Below are positions 18,213 to 28,149 of a stretch of DNA of 64,000 bases, piece by piece. How positions within the stretch are numbered: position 1 is the stretch's first letter; the number at the start of each line of letters is the position of its first letter. This stretch comes from JARRKC01 sp963723965 (GTDB lineage Bacteria; Acidobacteriota; UBA6911; RPQK01; JAPXNP01): contig CAVRSV010000016.1 in assembly GCA_963723965.1 (NCBI GenBank), forward strand, positions 124,001 to 188,000. Direction: 5' to 3'. Under the pieces are notes generated by a model. The model ran no database searches, had not been told where the DNA came from, and worked only from the letters and a program-made list of their open reading frames with translations. The position numbers and the translations under genes were made by a program.

Positions 18213-20237
18213 TCAGTCCCACATGGCCCGGATGCTCGCCCCGACGTCTCCCTGTGTCAGATCGGCCTCGGCCTCATCCTCGGGCTGGGAGACATCCGTG
18301 GACAGATTCTCCATCGAGTCCAGCACGTCCGCGTTCAGGAAGCGGCAGCGCTGGGCGTAGCTGTGGCGGTCGGTGAAGGAATGCCACGTGTGGTAGTAGC
18401 GCAGCGGCCAGCTGACGTACAGAAAATCACGCGCACGAGTCATGGCGACATAGGTGAGCCGGAGTTCCTCTTCGATTTCCTCGTCCGATCCCGTTCCCAT
18501 GTCGGACGGCAGGCAGCCGTCGGCGGCATGGATGAGATAGACGGCGTCCCATTCTCCGCCCTTGGCCGAGTGGATCGTCGAGAGAACGAGCCAGTCCTCA
18601 TCCCGCGAGGGAGGTCCGGCCAGGTCGGATGTCGAAGTGGGCGGGTCCAGATGCAGGTCGAGGAGAAAGCTCCGCCGGCTGCGGTAACGCGACGCGATCT
18701 GTTGCAGGTTCTCGAGGTCGCGGCGGCGGGCCTCGGGATTCTCGTGCAGGCCTTCGAGCATGCCGTCGTACACCCGTCGGACCAGTTCCACCTGTTGGGC
18801 CGGCGGGGCCGATGCCGGCAGGGCCATGCGTTCGAACAGACGGGCATAGCGCCGCAGACCGTCCCGACCCGCACCGGGTGCCTTGAAATCGGAGACGCTG
18901 GTGGGGTCGAACGAATGGGCGGCGACGTGGGCCACGATCCGGGCGGCTGTGGCCGGACCGATTCCCTCCAGCAGCTGCAGGATCCGAAACCACGCGATTT
19001 CGTCCCGGGGGTTCTCGGCGACTCGCAGGAATCCCAAGAGGTCCTTGATGTGGGCGGCCTCCAGAAATCGCAGCCCGCCATACTTGTGGTACGGAATGTT
19101 GCGTCGCGTCAGCTCGATTTCCAGCGAGTTCGACAGGTGGGCCGAGCGAAACAGCACGGCCTGACGCCGCAGAGCGATCCCTTCCTCGTAGTGCTCCAGG
19201 ATGCGGGTCACCACGAAACCGTCCTGCTCCGTCTCGTCGCGGCAGGTCACGAGGAGGGGGCGCCTGCCGTCTCCCCGGGCCGACCGGAGGTCCTTCGTGT
19301 AGCGGTGGCGCGCCTGGCGGATCAGCCGGTTGGTGGTTTCCAGGACCGGCGAGACGGAGCGGTAATTGGTCTCCAGGGTGACGACCGTCGTGCCGGGAAA
19401 ATCCTCGGGGAAACTGAACATGTTGTCCACGGCGGCCGCCCGGAAACTGTAGATGCTCTGGGCGTCGTCCCCCACCACCATGAGATTCGGATTCTCGCGG
19501 CGCAGTCCTTTCAGGATGGCAGCCTGAAGCTTGTTGGTGTCCTGGTACTCGTCGACGAGCACGTGGCGGAAGCGCTGTCCGATCCGTGCTCCCACCGCCG
19601 GGTCCGACAGCAGATGGGCCAGATAAAGGAGAAGATCGTCGTAATCGAGCACCTGGTGGCGCTGTTTGCGCTCCACGTAAGATCGAAACAGGAGCTTCAG
19701 TTCTTCCTTCCAGTCCGAGCACCAGGGAAAGTAGCGGTCGATGACTGCGGGGAGCTCCTCCGTGCCGTTGACGCGGCGGGAGTAGATGGACAGGCAGGTC
19801 TGTTTGCGAGGGAAACGTTTCTCCTTCTGGTGCAGGCCCAGTTCGTGCCGAACCACGTCGAGCAGATCCTGGGCGTCGGCCTGATCCAGGACGGTGAACT
19901 GGGGAGAGATGCCGGCCGGCTTGCCGTAGAGTCGCAGGATCCGGTTCGCCACCGAGTGAAAGGTCCCGCCCCAAATGGAACCCCGAGGCGTGGTCTCCCG
20001 CGCGACGATCGACCGGGCTCGCTCGATCATCTCCTGGGCGGCCCTCCGGGTGAAGGTCAGAAGCAGGATCTCCTCCGGCGCGACGCCCGTGGCGATCAGA
20101 TAGGCGACCCGGTAGGCCAGCGTGCGGGTCTTGCCGCTGCCCGCTCCGGCGACCACCAACAGTGGGCCGTCGCCGTGGCACACGGCTCGCCGCTGTTCGG
20201 GATTGAGCTCAGCCAGCCAGGGGAAGTCCTTCTCCAT
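18213..20237 (-). CDS. UvrD/Rep-family superfamily I DNA helicase
   Basis: The 674-residue protein carries the SF1A motifs in order: Walker A GAGSGKT (31-37), TFTRRAAQEM (motif Ia), VLVDEYQDTN (motif II, about 220), GDDAQSIYSFRAA (III), ETNYRS (IV), STIHSAKGGEWDAVYL (V) and LTYVAMTRARDFLYVSWP (VI). By family it is a 3'-5' helicase or translocase in repair or replication restart. It is of normal length for Rep/PcrA and lacks the C-terminal nuclease domain of AddA/RecB. Start ATG 20237 is followed by LNPEQRRAV, the expected Q-motif spacing. Confidence 0.95.
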   Translation of the reverse strand: MEKDFPWLAELNPEQRRAVCHGDGPLLVVAGAGSGKTRTLAYRVAYLIATGVAPEEILLLTFTRRAAQEMIERARSIVARETTPRGSIWGGTFHSVANRILRLYGKPAGISPQFTVLDQADAQDLLDVVRHELGLHQKEKRFPRKQTCLSIYSRRVNGTEELPAVIDRYFPWCSDWKEELKLLFRSYVERKQRHQVLDYDDLLLYLAHLLSDPAVGARIGQRFRHVLVDEYQDTNKLQAAILKGLRRENPNLMVVGDDAQSIYSFRAAAVDNMFSFPEDFPGTTVVTLETNYRSVSPVLETTNRLIRQARHRYTKDLRSARGDGRRPLLVTCRDETEQDGFVVTRILEHYEEGIALRRQAVLFRSAHLSNSLEIELTRRNIPYHKYGGLRFLEAAHIKDLLGFLRVAENPRDEIAWFRILQLLEGIGPATAARIVAHVAAHSFDPTSVSDFKAPGAGRDGLRRYARLFERMALPASAPPAQQVELVRRVYDGMLEGLHENPEARRRDLENLQQIASRYRSRRSFLLDLHLDPPTSTSDLAGPPSRDEDWLVLSTIHSAKGGEWDAVYLIHAADGCLPSDMGTGSDEEIEEELRLTYVAMTRARDFLYVSWPLRYYHTWHSFTDRHSYAQRCRFLNADVLDSMENLSTDVSQPEDEAEADLTQGDVGASIRAMWD

Positions 20238-20302
20238 AAGGTCGAAGAACCAGTGTACCCCCTGGCCCTGTCTCTGGTCCGGCCGCGGTCTCCGTCAGAA
20301 GG

Positions 20303-20743
20303 CTACTCGGGACTCTTGAATTCCTGGTGCCCTTCCCGCTTCAGATCGTTCAACTTGAGAAGCAGGGCCTTGGCCGACTCGGTGTCTCCGCTCTGGAGAG
20401 CACCCTTCAACTGGTCGAGGGTCCCCAGGACCTTGTCGAGCTCGGCGCGAAAGTCCTTCAGGAACGCCGGCCGCTGGTCCACCGGAATCTGGGGCGTCTT
20501 CAAGGGTTCCAGCTGCTGAGCGGCTTTGACGTGGGTCCGGATCGCGTCGACGAGTTCGATGTTCTGGGATTTCAGGGAAGGCTGGTCGAACTGTCCGCGC
20601 AGGGTGCGCAGATTCTGATTGATCTGCCGCATCTGGGCCACGATGGGGGGAACGTCTTCTTCTGCCGCCTGAAGCAGGGGGGCCGCCAGGCTGAGTGCGA
20701 ACAACAGAATCGAGATGCGGGAAAAGGTCGGCTTCTTGGTCAT
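20303..20743 (-). CDS. Cytochrome b562-like periplasmic protein
   Basis: The 146-residue protein has a signal peptide (residues 1-26) and a predicted four-helix body. VAQMRQINQNLRTLRG, with Met38, and LNDLKREGHQEFK, with His139, line up with the haem-ligand Met and His of cytochrome b562, at similar separation (101 versus 95 residues). The RPAFLKDFRAELDKVLGTLDQLK helix also fits. It lacks CxxCH, so any haem would be b-type. Its ATG follows directly on the stop codon of the cytochrome c gene (TGAATG), so the pair is co-translated. A role as electron carrier is inference. Confidence 0.75.
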   Translation of the reverse strand: MTKKPTFSRISILLFALSLAAPLLQAAEEDVPPIVAQMRQINQNLRTLRGQFDQPSLKSQNIELVDAIRTHVKAAQQLEPLKTPQIPVDQRPAFLKDFRAELDKVLGTLDQLKGALQSGDTESAKALLLKLNDLKREGHQEFKSPE

Positions 20744-22030
20744 TCAGGGATTCCTCTCCGATTGGGGTGCATTGGAGTGCAAGGTGACCCCCCGGGGCCA
20801 TTCGGCGCCCTCCTGGATCCACCGGCGCAGGATCTCGATCTCGGTGGGGGTCAGACGGGGGTTCCCGTCGGGCGGCATGGGGTGGATCTCTTTGAAAGGG
20901 TCCTCCTCGGTCGCGGTGACATAACGCATCACGAGGCTGTCGCGGGCGTCCCCGGGCTTGATGGTGGCGATCCCGGCGGCCTCGGCCAGTTCACCGCCCC
21001 GCAGCGCGGCAGCGCGGCTGTCCAGTCGGAAGTGGCTCTTTTCCTTCACCGGTCCGTGACACTTGACGCAGTGCTGTTCCAGCACGGTGCTCGCGGCGAG
21101 GAAGGCAAGGGGCATCTCGGAAGGGGGCCGGGTCTGCGCGGCCGTCGGACTACCGGCTCCTTCCGTCCCGGGCGCTCGATCCCGGTTTCGCCGCGCGGGA
21201 AGCGGTCGATAGGCGATCAGCGCCTCGGCGTTGAGGGGCCCGCGATTCATCAGCTCGATCAGGTGGTCGACCAGCGTCTCGACCTCATCATCGGACAGGA
21301 AGTCGCGAAACGCCGGCATCCGGATCGCCTGGCGTTCGGTGAAGTAGCGCCCCGGATAGAAGCCGGCAAAGCCCTGGTTCCAGAAGTACCGGGAGTGCCC
21401 ATCGAGGATCCACTCACGGATATCCTGTCGCTTGCCGTTTTCGGTCAGTGCCCTGAAATCCTCTCCGAAGAAACCGGGAATATAGCCCTTCAGGGAGCGG
21501 GGATTTCCGACGCCACCCTGTCCGAGCTCGCCGTGACACGTGTAGCAGGCGAAGCGCCGGGCGAGCGCTTCACCCTTCGGCAGGTCTTCAGAGCGCTCAG
21601 CCATCTGTCCGTACTGGGCCAGCGCCACGAAACTGACCAGATCCTCGATCTGACTGTCGGAAAGCTTGCCGGCGAAGGCGGGCATGACGAGAGCCTCGTC
21701 GGCGGGCGGGTTGCCGGCGGCCTCGATGCGCCGCCGCCGGGCGTCGCTCATGCCGTTGCGAATCCATTGGCGGAGTCCGTCGAGTCCGTGGCGCTCCGTG
21801 AAGAAGTTGGGGACCCGCTCCATGTCTCCGCCCTTGACCGGGTTGGCCGATCCCCGTCCGTCGAGGCGAACGTGACAGTTGAAACATCCCGATTGCTCGG
21901 CTACCAGCAGACCTCGCTGGGAGGGCGAAGACTCGGGGAACAGTTCGTTTTTGAACAGAACGAGCCCCAGCAGCACGACGGCTGCAAGAACCACCAGAAT
22001 GCCCACGAGGAGAGGCAGTTTCTTGACCAT
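20744..22030 (-). CDS. Membrane-anchored three-haem c-type cytochrome
   Basis: The 428-residue protein has an N-terminal membrane anchor (residues 5-27) and three CxxCH haem sites: CFNCH (49-53), CYTCH (162-166) and CVKCH (322-326). MPAF motifs at 116 and 239 are likely Met ligands for the first two. The last domain, with LEQHCVKCHGP, HPMPPDG and LRRWIQEGAEWP, resembles planctomycete-type cytochrome C domains. It faces the periplasm and passes electrons. ATG 22030 was chosen over TTG 22063 because it gives a normal anchor. The cytochrome b562-like gene follows without a gap. Confidence 0.9.
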   Translation of the reverse strand: MVKKLPLLVGILVVLAAVVLLGLVLFKNELFPESSPSQRGLLVAEQSGCFNCHVRLDGRGSANPVKGGDMERVPNFFTERHGLDGLRQWIRNGMSDARRRRIEAAGNPPADEALVMPAFAGKLSDSQIEDLVSFVALAQYGQMAERSEDLPKGEALARRFACYTCHGELGQGGVGNPRSLKGYIPGFFGEDFRALTENGKRQDIREWILDGHSRYFWNQGFAGFYPGRYFTERQAIRMPAFRDFLSDDEVETLVDHLIELMNRGPLNAEALIAYRPLPARRNRDRAPGTEGAGSPTAAQTRPPSEMPLAFLAASTVLEQHCVKCHGPVKEKSHFRLDSRAAALRGGELAEAAGIATIKPGDARDSLVMRYVTATEEDPFKEIHPMPPDGNPRLTPTEIEILRRWIQEGAEWPRGVTLHSNAPQSERNP

Positions 22031-22115
22031 CCATCCGATCCGGATCGTTGATTCCCAGAGCAATAAGCGACGGAGCTTTTACCTAGGATGCCCATCGGCC
22101 TGGTCAAGTTTCACT

Positions 22116-25100
22116 TCAAGTCCCTCTTTCGCACCAGATGCGCGCGTTCTGGAACATCCGCAGCCAGGGCGAGACTTCCAGATCCCGCTTCCAGTCCTCC
22201 GGCATCCAGCCCCATTGCCATTTGAGGAAGGTCCGCTCGGGATGGGGCATCATCACCAGATGCCGGCCGTCGGCGGAGCAGAGACCGGCGATCCCGTGAG
22301 GCGATCCGTTCGGGTTGAAGGGGTACTGCTCGGTGGCGAGGCCGCCGTCGTCGACGTAATGGACCGGGGCGAGCTTCTCCCGTTCAACGGCCTCGAGTAC
22401 GGCGGCATCGGGAAAGTAGGCCTGTCCCTCTCCATGGGCCACCCAGACTCCCAGGATCGAGCCGGCCATGCCCTGCAGCATGACGGCGGGACTCTCGTCG
22501 ATGCGGACGGACGTGAAGCGGGACTCGAATCGCCCGGAGCGGTTGTGGATGAAACGGGGACGCCGGAGGTCGGGGATCTCCGGCCAGGGGACCCATCCGA
22601 GCAGCGCCATCAGCTGGCAGCCGTTGCAGATGCCGAGACTGAAGGTGTCGGGGCGCTCGTAGAACTGCTGGACTTGATCCCAGATGCGCGGATCGAAACG
22701 GATGACTCCGGCCCAGCCCTTGGCTGAATCCAGGACATCGGCGTAGCTGAATCCGCCGGGGAAGACCAGGCCCCGGAATCCGTCCAGATCGACACTGCCC
22801 GATGAAAGGTCGGTCATGGTGACGTCCCAGGTCTCGAACCCCGCCAGGTGGAAGGCCGACGCCATCTCGCGATCGCCGTTACTCCCTTCCTCGCGCAGGA
22901 CCGCCACCTTGAAGCGGCTCCGTTCGGCCGCGCGGCGCGGATCGGTGGGTGCGGGGTGAAAGCCCAGACGGAACGGCGGAGCGGTTCGTTGGCTCAGGCC
23001 CGCCCGCTCCTGCTCGACGCACGCGGGGTTGGCCTGAAGGAGCTCCAGCTGGTAGCTGGTCTCCTCCCAGAGGTTCCGCAACTCCGGCATGGAGGCGTCG
23101 AGCACCGTCTGCCCGCCGACTCGCACCTGAACGCTCGGCTGTGGGCACGTCCGTCCGATCCGGGTCGCCGGGACCGAGGCTTTTCGCAGGGTCCCTTCCA
23201 CCGTTTCGAGCGCTTCGGCGGACACCTCGACGACCAGTCCCAGTTCTTCGCTGAAAAGGGGCGCGAAGGGATTCTCCGCAGCCTCCGGGAGGTCGATCTC
23301 GATTCCGCAGTTCCCGGCGAAAGCCATCTCGAGCAGGGTCACGATCAGGCCGCCGTCGCTGCGGTCATGACCGGCCAGAAGCTTGCCCTCTCCGATCAGT
23401 TCCTGGACGGCGGCAAAGGACCGCTTCACTAGGTCCGCATCGTCCAGGTCGGGGGGCGTTTCCCCGATCTGACCGAAGACCTGGGCCAGAGCCGAGGCGC
23501 CCAGGCGGTTGCGCCCGCTGCCCAGATCGATCAGCAGGAGCCGGCTCTCGCCGGGCAGCTTGAGGTCCGGCGTGACCACCTGGCGAACATCGGGACAGGT
23601 CACGTAGGTCGAGATCACGAGCGAGCCGGGGGCTTTGACGGTTTCCTCACCTCCGTCGGCCCGCGGAGCGAGCGCCGCCATCGAAAGGCTGTCCTTGCCC
23701 CCGTCGATGGCAATTCCGAACGCGATCAGGGCCTCCCGCAGGGCCTCAGCGGCGTCGGTGAGGGCGGCGGCTTCGCCCGGGAGCTTGGCGGCCCACATCC
23801 AGTTGCCCGAACACTTGACGTCCTCGATCGCGCTCACCCGGGCCCAGACGAGGTTGGTCAGGGCCTCTCCCACCGTCATGCGCGCCATGGCTGCCGGATC
23901 GAGCAGCCCCATCATCGGCTGTTCGCCGATGGACGTGGCGGCTCCGGTGACGCCGAAGTGGCTCTGGGCGATGACGGCCACATCCGAGACGGTCAGCTGC
24001 AGCGGGCCGGCACATTGCTGACGGGCCACCAGCCCGGTGACGCTGCGATCCACCTTGTTGGTCAGAAAGCGCTTGGAGCCCACTGAAAGCAGCCGCAGGA
24101 CCCGCCCGAGCGCATCCCCGACCGTGAGATCGGAGGGAAGCCTCAGCGGCCGGGTCTCCGGAACCCGATGCTCGTCGCGAAACACCTTCTGGGGCATGGC
24201 TCCCAGGACATGGTCGAGGTCGAGGTTCACCGGCGTCGTGTCATCCCGCTCGTCGTGCAGGACGATCCGGCCGTCGCCCGTGATGCGGCCGACCCGGGCC
24301 ACCGGGACCTTTTCACGTTCGCACAGGGCCTCGAACAGACCGACGTGTTCGTCGCGCAGCAGGAGCGCGTCCTGTTCCTGGTACTCCGCGACCCAGATCT
24401 CCAGCACGGAGAGGGTCTCGTCACCGACCGGGATTCTCCGGACCTCGATGCGGGCCCCGGCCGGACTGACGATCTCCTTGAGGACATTGCAGTTGCCGCC
24501 GGCTCCCTGGTCGTGGATGCTGACAATGGGATTGGCCTCGCCGAGTTCCACGCAGGCGCGGATGACGCGGTTGACCTTCTGCTCCATTTCGGCGTCGCCC
24601 CGCTGCACGGCATTGAAATCGAGCTCGGCCACGTTTTCGCCCTGCACCATGCTCGAAGCGGCGCCGCCGCCGAGGCCGATCCGATAGGCGGGTCCGCCGA
24701 TCTTGACGACCCACATGCCCGTGGCGGGTTCCTCCTTGCGGCGGTGACGGGCGTCGAGCTGACCGATTCCGCCGGAAAACATGATCGGCTTGATCCATTC
24801 CCGGCGCTCACCGCCGGGCAGGCGAAGGCCCAGGGCCCGCGTGTAGCCGAGGATGACCGGCTCACCGAACTTGTTGCCGTAGTCCGAGGCTCCATTGCTG
24901 GCCTCGATTTCGATCTGCAGGGGAGAAGCCAGATTCTCGGGATAGAGAAAGGTGGCATCCTCCCAGGGCAGCGAATAGCCCGGAATGCGCAGGTTCCCAA
25001 CGCAGTAGGCGGCCGTGCCGGCGACCACCAGCGAGCCCCGTCCGGTGGCGTGCCCGTCACGGATTCGTCCGCCCGTCCCCGTCTCGGCACCCGGAAATGG

Positions 25101-26039
25101 TGCGACTCCGGAAGGAAAGTTGTGGGTTTCGGCGGTGAGCAGTAGGTCGTATTCCCGCTCGCTCTCGAGATAGCGCGAGGCTTTGCCCGGCCGTTCGGGC
25201 AGGAGCGTCCGGATCCGGTAGCCGCGGATGGCCGAGGAATTGTCGCAAAAGGCGATCGTGCTGTTGTTGGGCCTGGCCTCGAGCGGCTCCTGGATCAGTG
25301 CGATGAGATGCCGCGGCTGCTCGCGGCCGTCGATCACGAGTCGGCCCTTGAAGAACCAGTGGCGGGAGTGCTCACTGTTCGACTGGGCGATATCGAAGCA
25401 CTCCACGTTGGTCGGATTGCGGCCAACCACGTCCCGGAAGAGCTGCGTGTAATAGTCGAGATCCCAATCGTCGAAGGCCAGGCCGGCTTCTCGGTTGAGC
25501 GCTTCGAGCGCTGCCCGGCCCTGTTCGAGAACGGGAATCTCCACGGTCGGTTCCGGGATGGTGCCGCTGTCGAAGGACTGCAGCGGCTTCGCATAGGGAG
25601 ATTCCGTCATTCGGTCGTGGACCAGCGCGGTGAAACGCTGTCGCAGGTCGGGATCCGACGCGCCCGGACCGCTCAGCCGGTAACGGCGGGACCGTTCGAT
25701 GCGGCGGATCTTGCGCAATCCGCAATTGTGGAAGATGGAAACCGCGTTGGTGCACCAGGCGGTGTTGAAGCTCAGCCGGGGGCCCACTTCGATGACCGTT
25801 TCGCCGGCCGGAAGGTGACTCTGGGTCGTGAACTGGTCCGGCTCGAAGGTCTCCGCGAGCAGCCAGCGGAGGAGCCGCTCCTCAGGCTCGTCGAGATCGC
25901 CCCCGAGCTCGACGTTAAAGCAGAATTCGGTCTCGATGCCTTCGATCTGCGGGGAGATTTCGCGCCGGACCCGGTCCAGGAGGGCCCGCACCTGCTCGCG
26001 CGAAAAGCCAGGACTGCGGAAGTAATGAACCACCTTCAT
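22116..26039 (-). CDS. purL: Phosphoribosylformylglycinamidine synthase, long single-chain form
   Basis: The 1307-residue enzyme makes FGAM from FGAR, ATP and glutamine, the fourth step of purine synthesis. It fuses the PurS-like N-terminal region, the two ATP-grasp-unlike AIRS-type halves (LTAETHNFPSGVAPFPGAETGTGG; HDRSDGGLIVTLLEMAFAGN) and a C-terminal glutaminase. The glutaminase has its nucleophile Cys in GICNGCQLMALLGW and a catalytic His in MMPHPERTF. This long form is typical of proteobacteria and eukaryotes; many bacteria have separate purS, purQ and purL. ATG 26039, with AAGGGAG 8 bp upstream, is preferred to the in-frame start at 26072. No other pur gene is adjacent. Confidence 0.96.
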   Translation of the reverse strand: MKVVHYFRSPGFSREQVRALLDRVRREISPQIEGIETEFCFNVELGGDLDEPEERLLRWLLAETFEPDQFTTQSHLPAGETVIEVGPRLSFNTAWCTNAVSIFHNCGLRKIRRIERSRRYRLSGPGASDPDLRQRFTALVHDRMTESPYAKPLQSFDSGTIPEPTVEIPVLEQGRAALEALNREAGLAFDDWDLDYYTQLFRDVVGRNPTNVECFDIAQSNSEHSRHWFFKGRLVIDGREQPRHLIALIQEPLEARPNNSTIAFCDNSSAIRGYRIRTLLPERPGKASRYLESEREYDLLLTAETHNFPSGVAPFPGAETGTGGRIRDGHATGRGSLVVAGTAAYCVGNLRIPGYSLPWEDATFLYPENLASPLQIEIEASNGASDYGNKFGEPVILGYTRALGLRLPGGERREWIKPIMFSGGIGQLDARHRRKEEPATGMWVVKIGGPAYRIGLGGGAASSMVQGENVAELDFNAVQRGDAEMEQKVNRVIRACVELGEANPIVSIHDQGAGGNCNVLKEIVSPAGARIEVRRIPVGDETLSVLEIWVAEYQEQDALLLRDEHVGLFEALCEREKVPVARVGRITGDGRIVLHDERDDTTPVNLDLDHVLGAMPQKVFRDEHRVPETRPLRLPSDLTVGDALGRVLRLLSVGSKRFLTNKVDRSVTGLVARQQCAGPLQLTVSDVAVIAQSHFGVTGAATSIGEQPMMGLLDPAAMARMTVGEALTNLVWARVSAIEDVKCSGNWMWAAKLPGEAAALTDAAEALREALIAFGIAIDGGKDSLSMAALAPRADGGEETVKAPGSLVISTYVTCPDVRQVVTPDLKLPGESRLLLIDLGSGRNRLGASALAQVFGQIGETPPDLDDADLVKRSFAAVQELIGEGKLLAGHDRSDGGLIVTLLEMAFAGNCGIEIDLPEAAENPFAPLFSEELGLVVEVSAEALETVEGTLRKASVPATRIGRTCPQPSVQVRVGGQTVLDASMPELRNLWEETSYQLELLQANPACVEQERAGLSQRTAPPFRLGFHPAPTDPRRAAERSRFKVAVLREEGSNGDREMASAFHLAGFETWDVTMTDLSSGSVDLDGFRGLVFPGGFSYADVLDSAKGWAGVIRFDPRIWDQVQQFYERPDTFSLGICNGCQLMALLGWVPWPEIPDLRRPRFIHNRSGRFESRFTSVRIDESPAVMLQGMAGSILGVWVAHGEGQAYFPDAAVLEAVEREKLAPVHYVDDGGLATEQYPFNPNGSPHGIAGLCSADGRHLVMMPHPERTFLKWQWGWMPEDWKRDLEVSPWLRMFQNARIWCERGT

Positions 26040-26097
26040 TGCGTCGCTCCCTTGCCGGCTGGAAAAGCGCAATTATCGCACGGACCCCGGACGTCGG

Positions 26098-26152
26098 GGT
26101 TGAGATCCGAGTTTCGAGTTCCCAGTTCCCGGTTCCGGGTTCCGGGAGCTCC
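26098..26152. repeat. Heptad repeat upstream of purL
   Basis: Eight degenerate 7-bp units run without a break (GGTTGAG, ATCCGAG, TTTCGAG, TTCCCAG, TTCCCGG, TTCCGGG twice, AGCTCCC). They join directly to the short inverted-repeat element at 26154. Confidence 0.8.
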
Positions 26153-26153
26153 C

Positions 26154-26230
26154 GGGCGTGTTGCCCAAATCGTTCTGACCTGATTTCGGGCGCGCCGATC
26201 CCAAGCTGAGGCCGTTTGGGCGACACGCCC
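26154..26230. repeat. Short 77-bp element with GGGCGTGTTGCCC-type ends
   Basis: GGGCGTGTTGCCC (26154-26166) and the inverse copy GGGCGACACGCCC (26218-26230, one difference) bound 77 bp. The same ends bound the longer elements at 34986-35224 and 35331-35564. It contains no open frame of note. Confidence 0.65.
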
Positions 26231-26492
26231 CCGATTCTCGATTGTCGATTTGGGATTTCCCGGGGGCGCGGGAGGCGTCGGAGCCCGAACGAGGCCAGGG
26301 ACCCTCTGCGAGGTCGCCAGCCTCCTGACTTCTGCCCCGCGTGAACAGGGATGGTCTCTCGCCCGGGGTGGTGGCCGGCAGGCCTTCGCCGGAACGGCCG
26401 GACTTCAACGACCGGGGTTCTGCGCGACCCTCACTGACGTTCGGGCTCTGACGATCGCGGCCGGATCGAAAATCGACAATCGACAACCGAAA
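26231..26492. repeat. Composite inverted-repeat element with heptad arms
   Basis: The outer arms are 7-bp units, CGATTCT/CGATTGT/CGATTTG on the left (26232-26259) and ATCGAAA/ATCGACA/ATCGACA/ACCGAAA on the right (26465-26492). Inner arms GAGCCCGAACG (26281-26291) and CGTTCGGGCTC (26438-26448) are perfect inverse copies. The element at 49583-49920 has the same plan and inner motif. No protein gene lies inside. Confidence 0.75.
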
Positions 26493-26499
26493 ATGGCCC

Positions 26500-28149
26500 T
26501 CAGGCCTGGAGTCGCTTCGGACCCGCCTTCAGAACCTCGTCGGGGCAGCCTGTCTTGAACAGCTTGAAGTTCTCGATGTAGAGAGCCGCCAAGGCGTCGT
26601 ACTTCTTCCAGTATTCGTCCTTGTTGCCCCAGCTCTGCGCCGGGTCGAGGATCTCGTTCGGCACGTCGGGACAGGTCGTGGGCACCTCGAATCCGAAAAG
26701 CTTGTCCTTGCGGTACTTCACCTTGTCGAGACGGCCCTCCAGGGCGGCGTTCAGGATGGCCCGGGTGTGGCGAATGCTGATGCGCTTTCCGATGCCGAAG
26801 GAGCCGCCGGTCCAGCCCGTGTTGACGAGCCAGCAGTTGACATTGTGGGCCGCCAGCTTGTCGCTCAGGATCCGGGCGTACTCGAACGGATGGTGAACCA
26901 TGAACGGTGCGCCGAAACACGCGCTGAAGGTGATTTTCGGCTCGATGCCCAGTCCGATCTCGGTGCCGGCGATCTTGGATGTGTAGCCACTGATGAAGTG
27001 GTACATGGCCTGGTTCGGGGACAGCCGGGAGATGGGCGGCAGGACGCCCGAAGCATCGCAGGTCAGGAATACGACGTTGCGCGGGTGGGCCTTGTACATT
27101 CTCTCCTCGACGGCGTTGGGAATGAAGTCGAGGGGATAGGAGGCCCGGGTGTTCTCCGTCACCAGATCGTCGTCGAGATCGATGTTCCGGGTCGTCGGGT
27201 CGAAGACCACATTCTCGAGAATCGTGCCGAAGCGGTTCGTGCAGGCGTAGATTTCGGGCTCGTTCTCCGCCGAAAGGCGGATCACCTTGGCATAGCAGCC
27301 GGCCTCGAAGTTGAAGACTCCCGATTCACTCCAGCCGTGCTCGTCGTCGCCGATCAGGCTGCGGCTCGGGTCGGCGGACAGGGTCGTCTTGCCGGTCCCG
27401 GACAGACCAAAGAAGATCGCCGGATCCCCCTGCGGGCCGACGTTGGCCGAGCAATGCATCGCCATGACGCCTTCCAGCGGCAGGAGGAAGTTGAGGACCG
27501 TGAAGATCGACTTCTTGATCTCCCCCCCGTACAGGGAATTGGTCACGATGGCCGTGCGCTGTGCGAAGTTCAGGACGATGGAGGTCTCGCTGCGGGTGCC
27601 GTCGATCCTGGGGTCGGCCTTGAAGGACGGAATCGAGATGACGGTGAATTCCGGGACGTGGCGCTTCAGCTGGTCGGGATCTTCCGTCGTGATGAACATG
27701 TTGCGGGCGAACAGGCTGTGCCAGGCATGCTCCGTGATGATTCGGATAGGCATCCGGTAGTCCGGGTCCGCGCCCACGAAGCAGTCCTGGACGAAGAGGT
27801 CCCGACCCTGCAGAAACGCCGTCAGCCTGCTGAGCAGGCCGCCGAACTTCTCGGTGCTGAAAGGCCGATTGTGCTCGCCCCACCAGATCTTGGAGGCCGT
27901 CGATTCCTCCCGGACCACGAACTTGTCCGCGGCGGCCCTCGCCGTGTGCGGTTTCGTGTTGACCAGCAGCGGGCCACCGGCGGTCAGAAGACCCTCCCGG
28001 CGCCAGACCGCCTCCTCGTAGAGTGCCGAAACCGGAAGGTTCCAGTAGACCCGGTTCAAATGGGTCAGACCATGGTTTTGCAGGCCGAAGTCGCTGGCAA
28101 GATCTCCCGCCTGTTTGGAAGCAGGGGTTTCGATGTTCAGCACTTTCAT
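26500..28149 (-). CDS. pckA: Phosphoenolpyruvate carboxykinase (ATP)
   Basis: The 549-residue enzyme converts oxaloacetate and ATP to PEP, the first step of gluconeogenesis. The ATP-type P-loop FGLSGTGKTTLS (248-256), the kinase-2 region LIGDDEHGWSESGVFNFEAGCYAK and RMPIRIITEHAWHSLFARNMFI are diagnostic. ATG 28149 has GAGGG 8 bp upstream. The start overlaps the stop of the aminotransferase gene (ATGA), which implies translational coupling. Together the pair would turn aspartate into oxaloacetate and then PEP. Confidence 0.97.
   Translation of the reverse strand: MKVLNIETPASKQAGDLASDFGLQNHGLTHLNRVYWNLPVSALYEEAVWRREGLLTAGGPLLVNTKPHTARAAADKFVVREESTASKIWWGEHNRPFSTEKFGGLLSRLTAFLQGRDLFVQDCFVGADPDYRMPIRIITEHAWHSLFARNMFITTEDPDQLKRHVPEFTVISIPSFKADPRIDGTRSETSIVLNFAQRTAIVTNSLYGGEIKKSIFTVLNFLLPLEGVMAMHCSANVGPQGDPAIFFGLSGTGKTTLSADPSRSLIGDDEHGWSESGVFNFEAGCYAKVIRLSAENEPEIYACTNRFGTILENVVFDPTTRNIDLDDDLVTENTRASYPLDFIPNAVEERMYKAHPRNVVFLTCDASGVLPPISRLSPNQAMYHFISGYTSKIAGTEIGLGIEPKITFSACFGAPFMVHHPFEYARILSDKLAAHNVNCWLVNTGWTGGSFGIGKRISIRHTRAILNAALEGRLDKVKYRKDKLFGFEVPTTCPDVPNEILDPAQSWGNKDEYWKKYDALAALYIENFKLFKTGCPDEVLKAGPKRLQA

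Noticed and set aside
18213..20237. Helicase as part of a defence island or AddAB system
   Set aside because: It has Rep/PcrA length and motifs, no nuclease domain, and no defence genes nearby.
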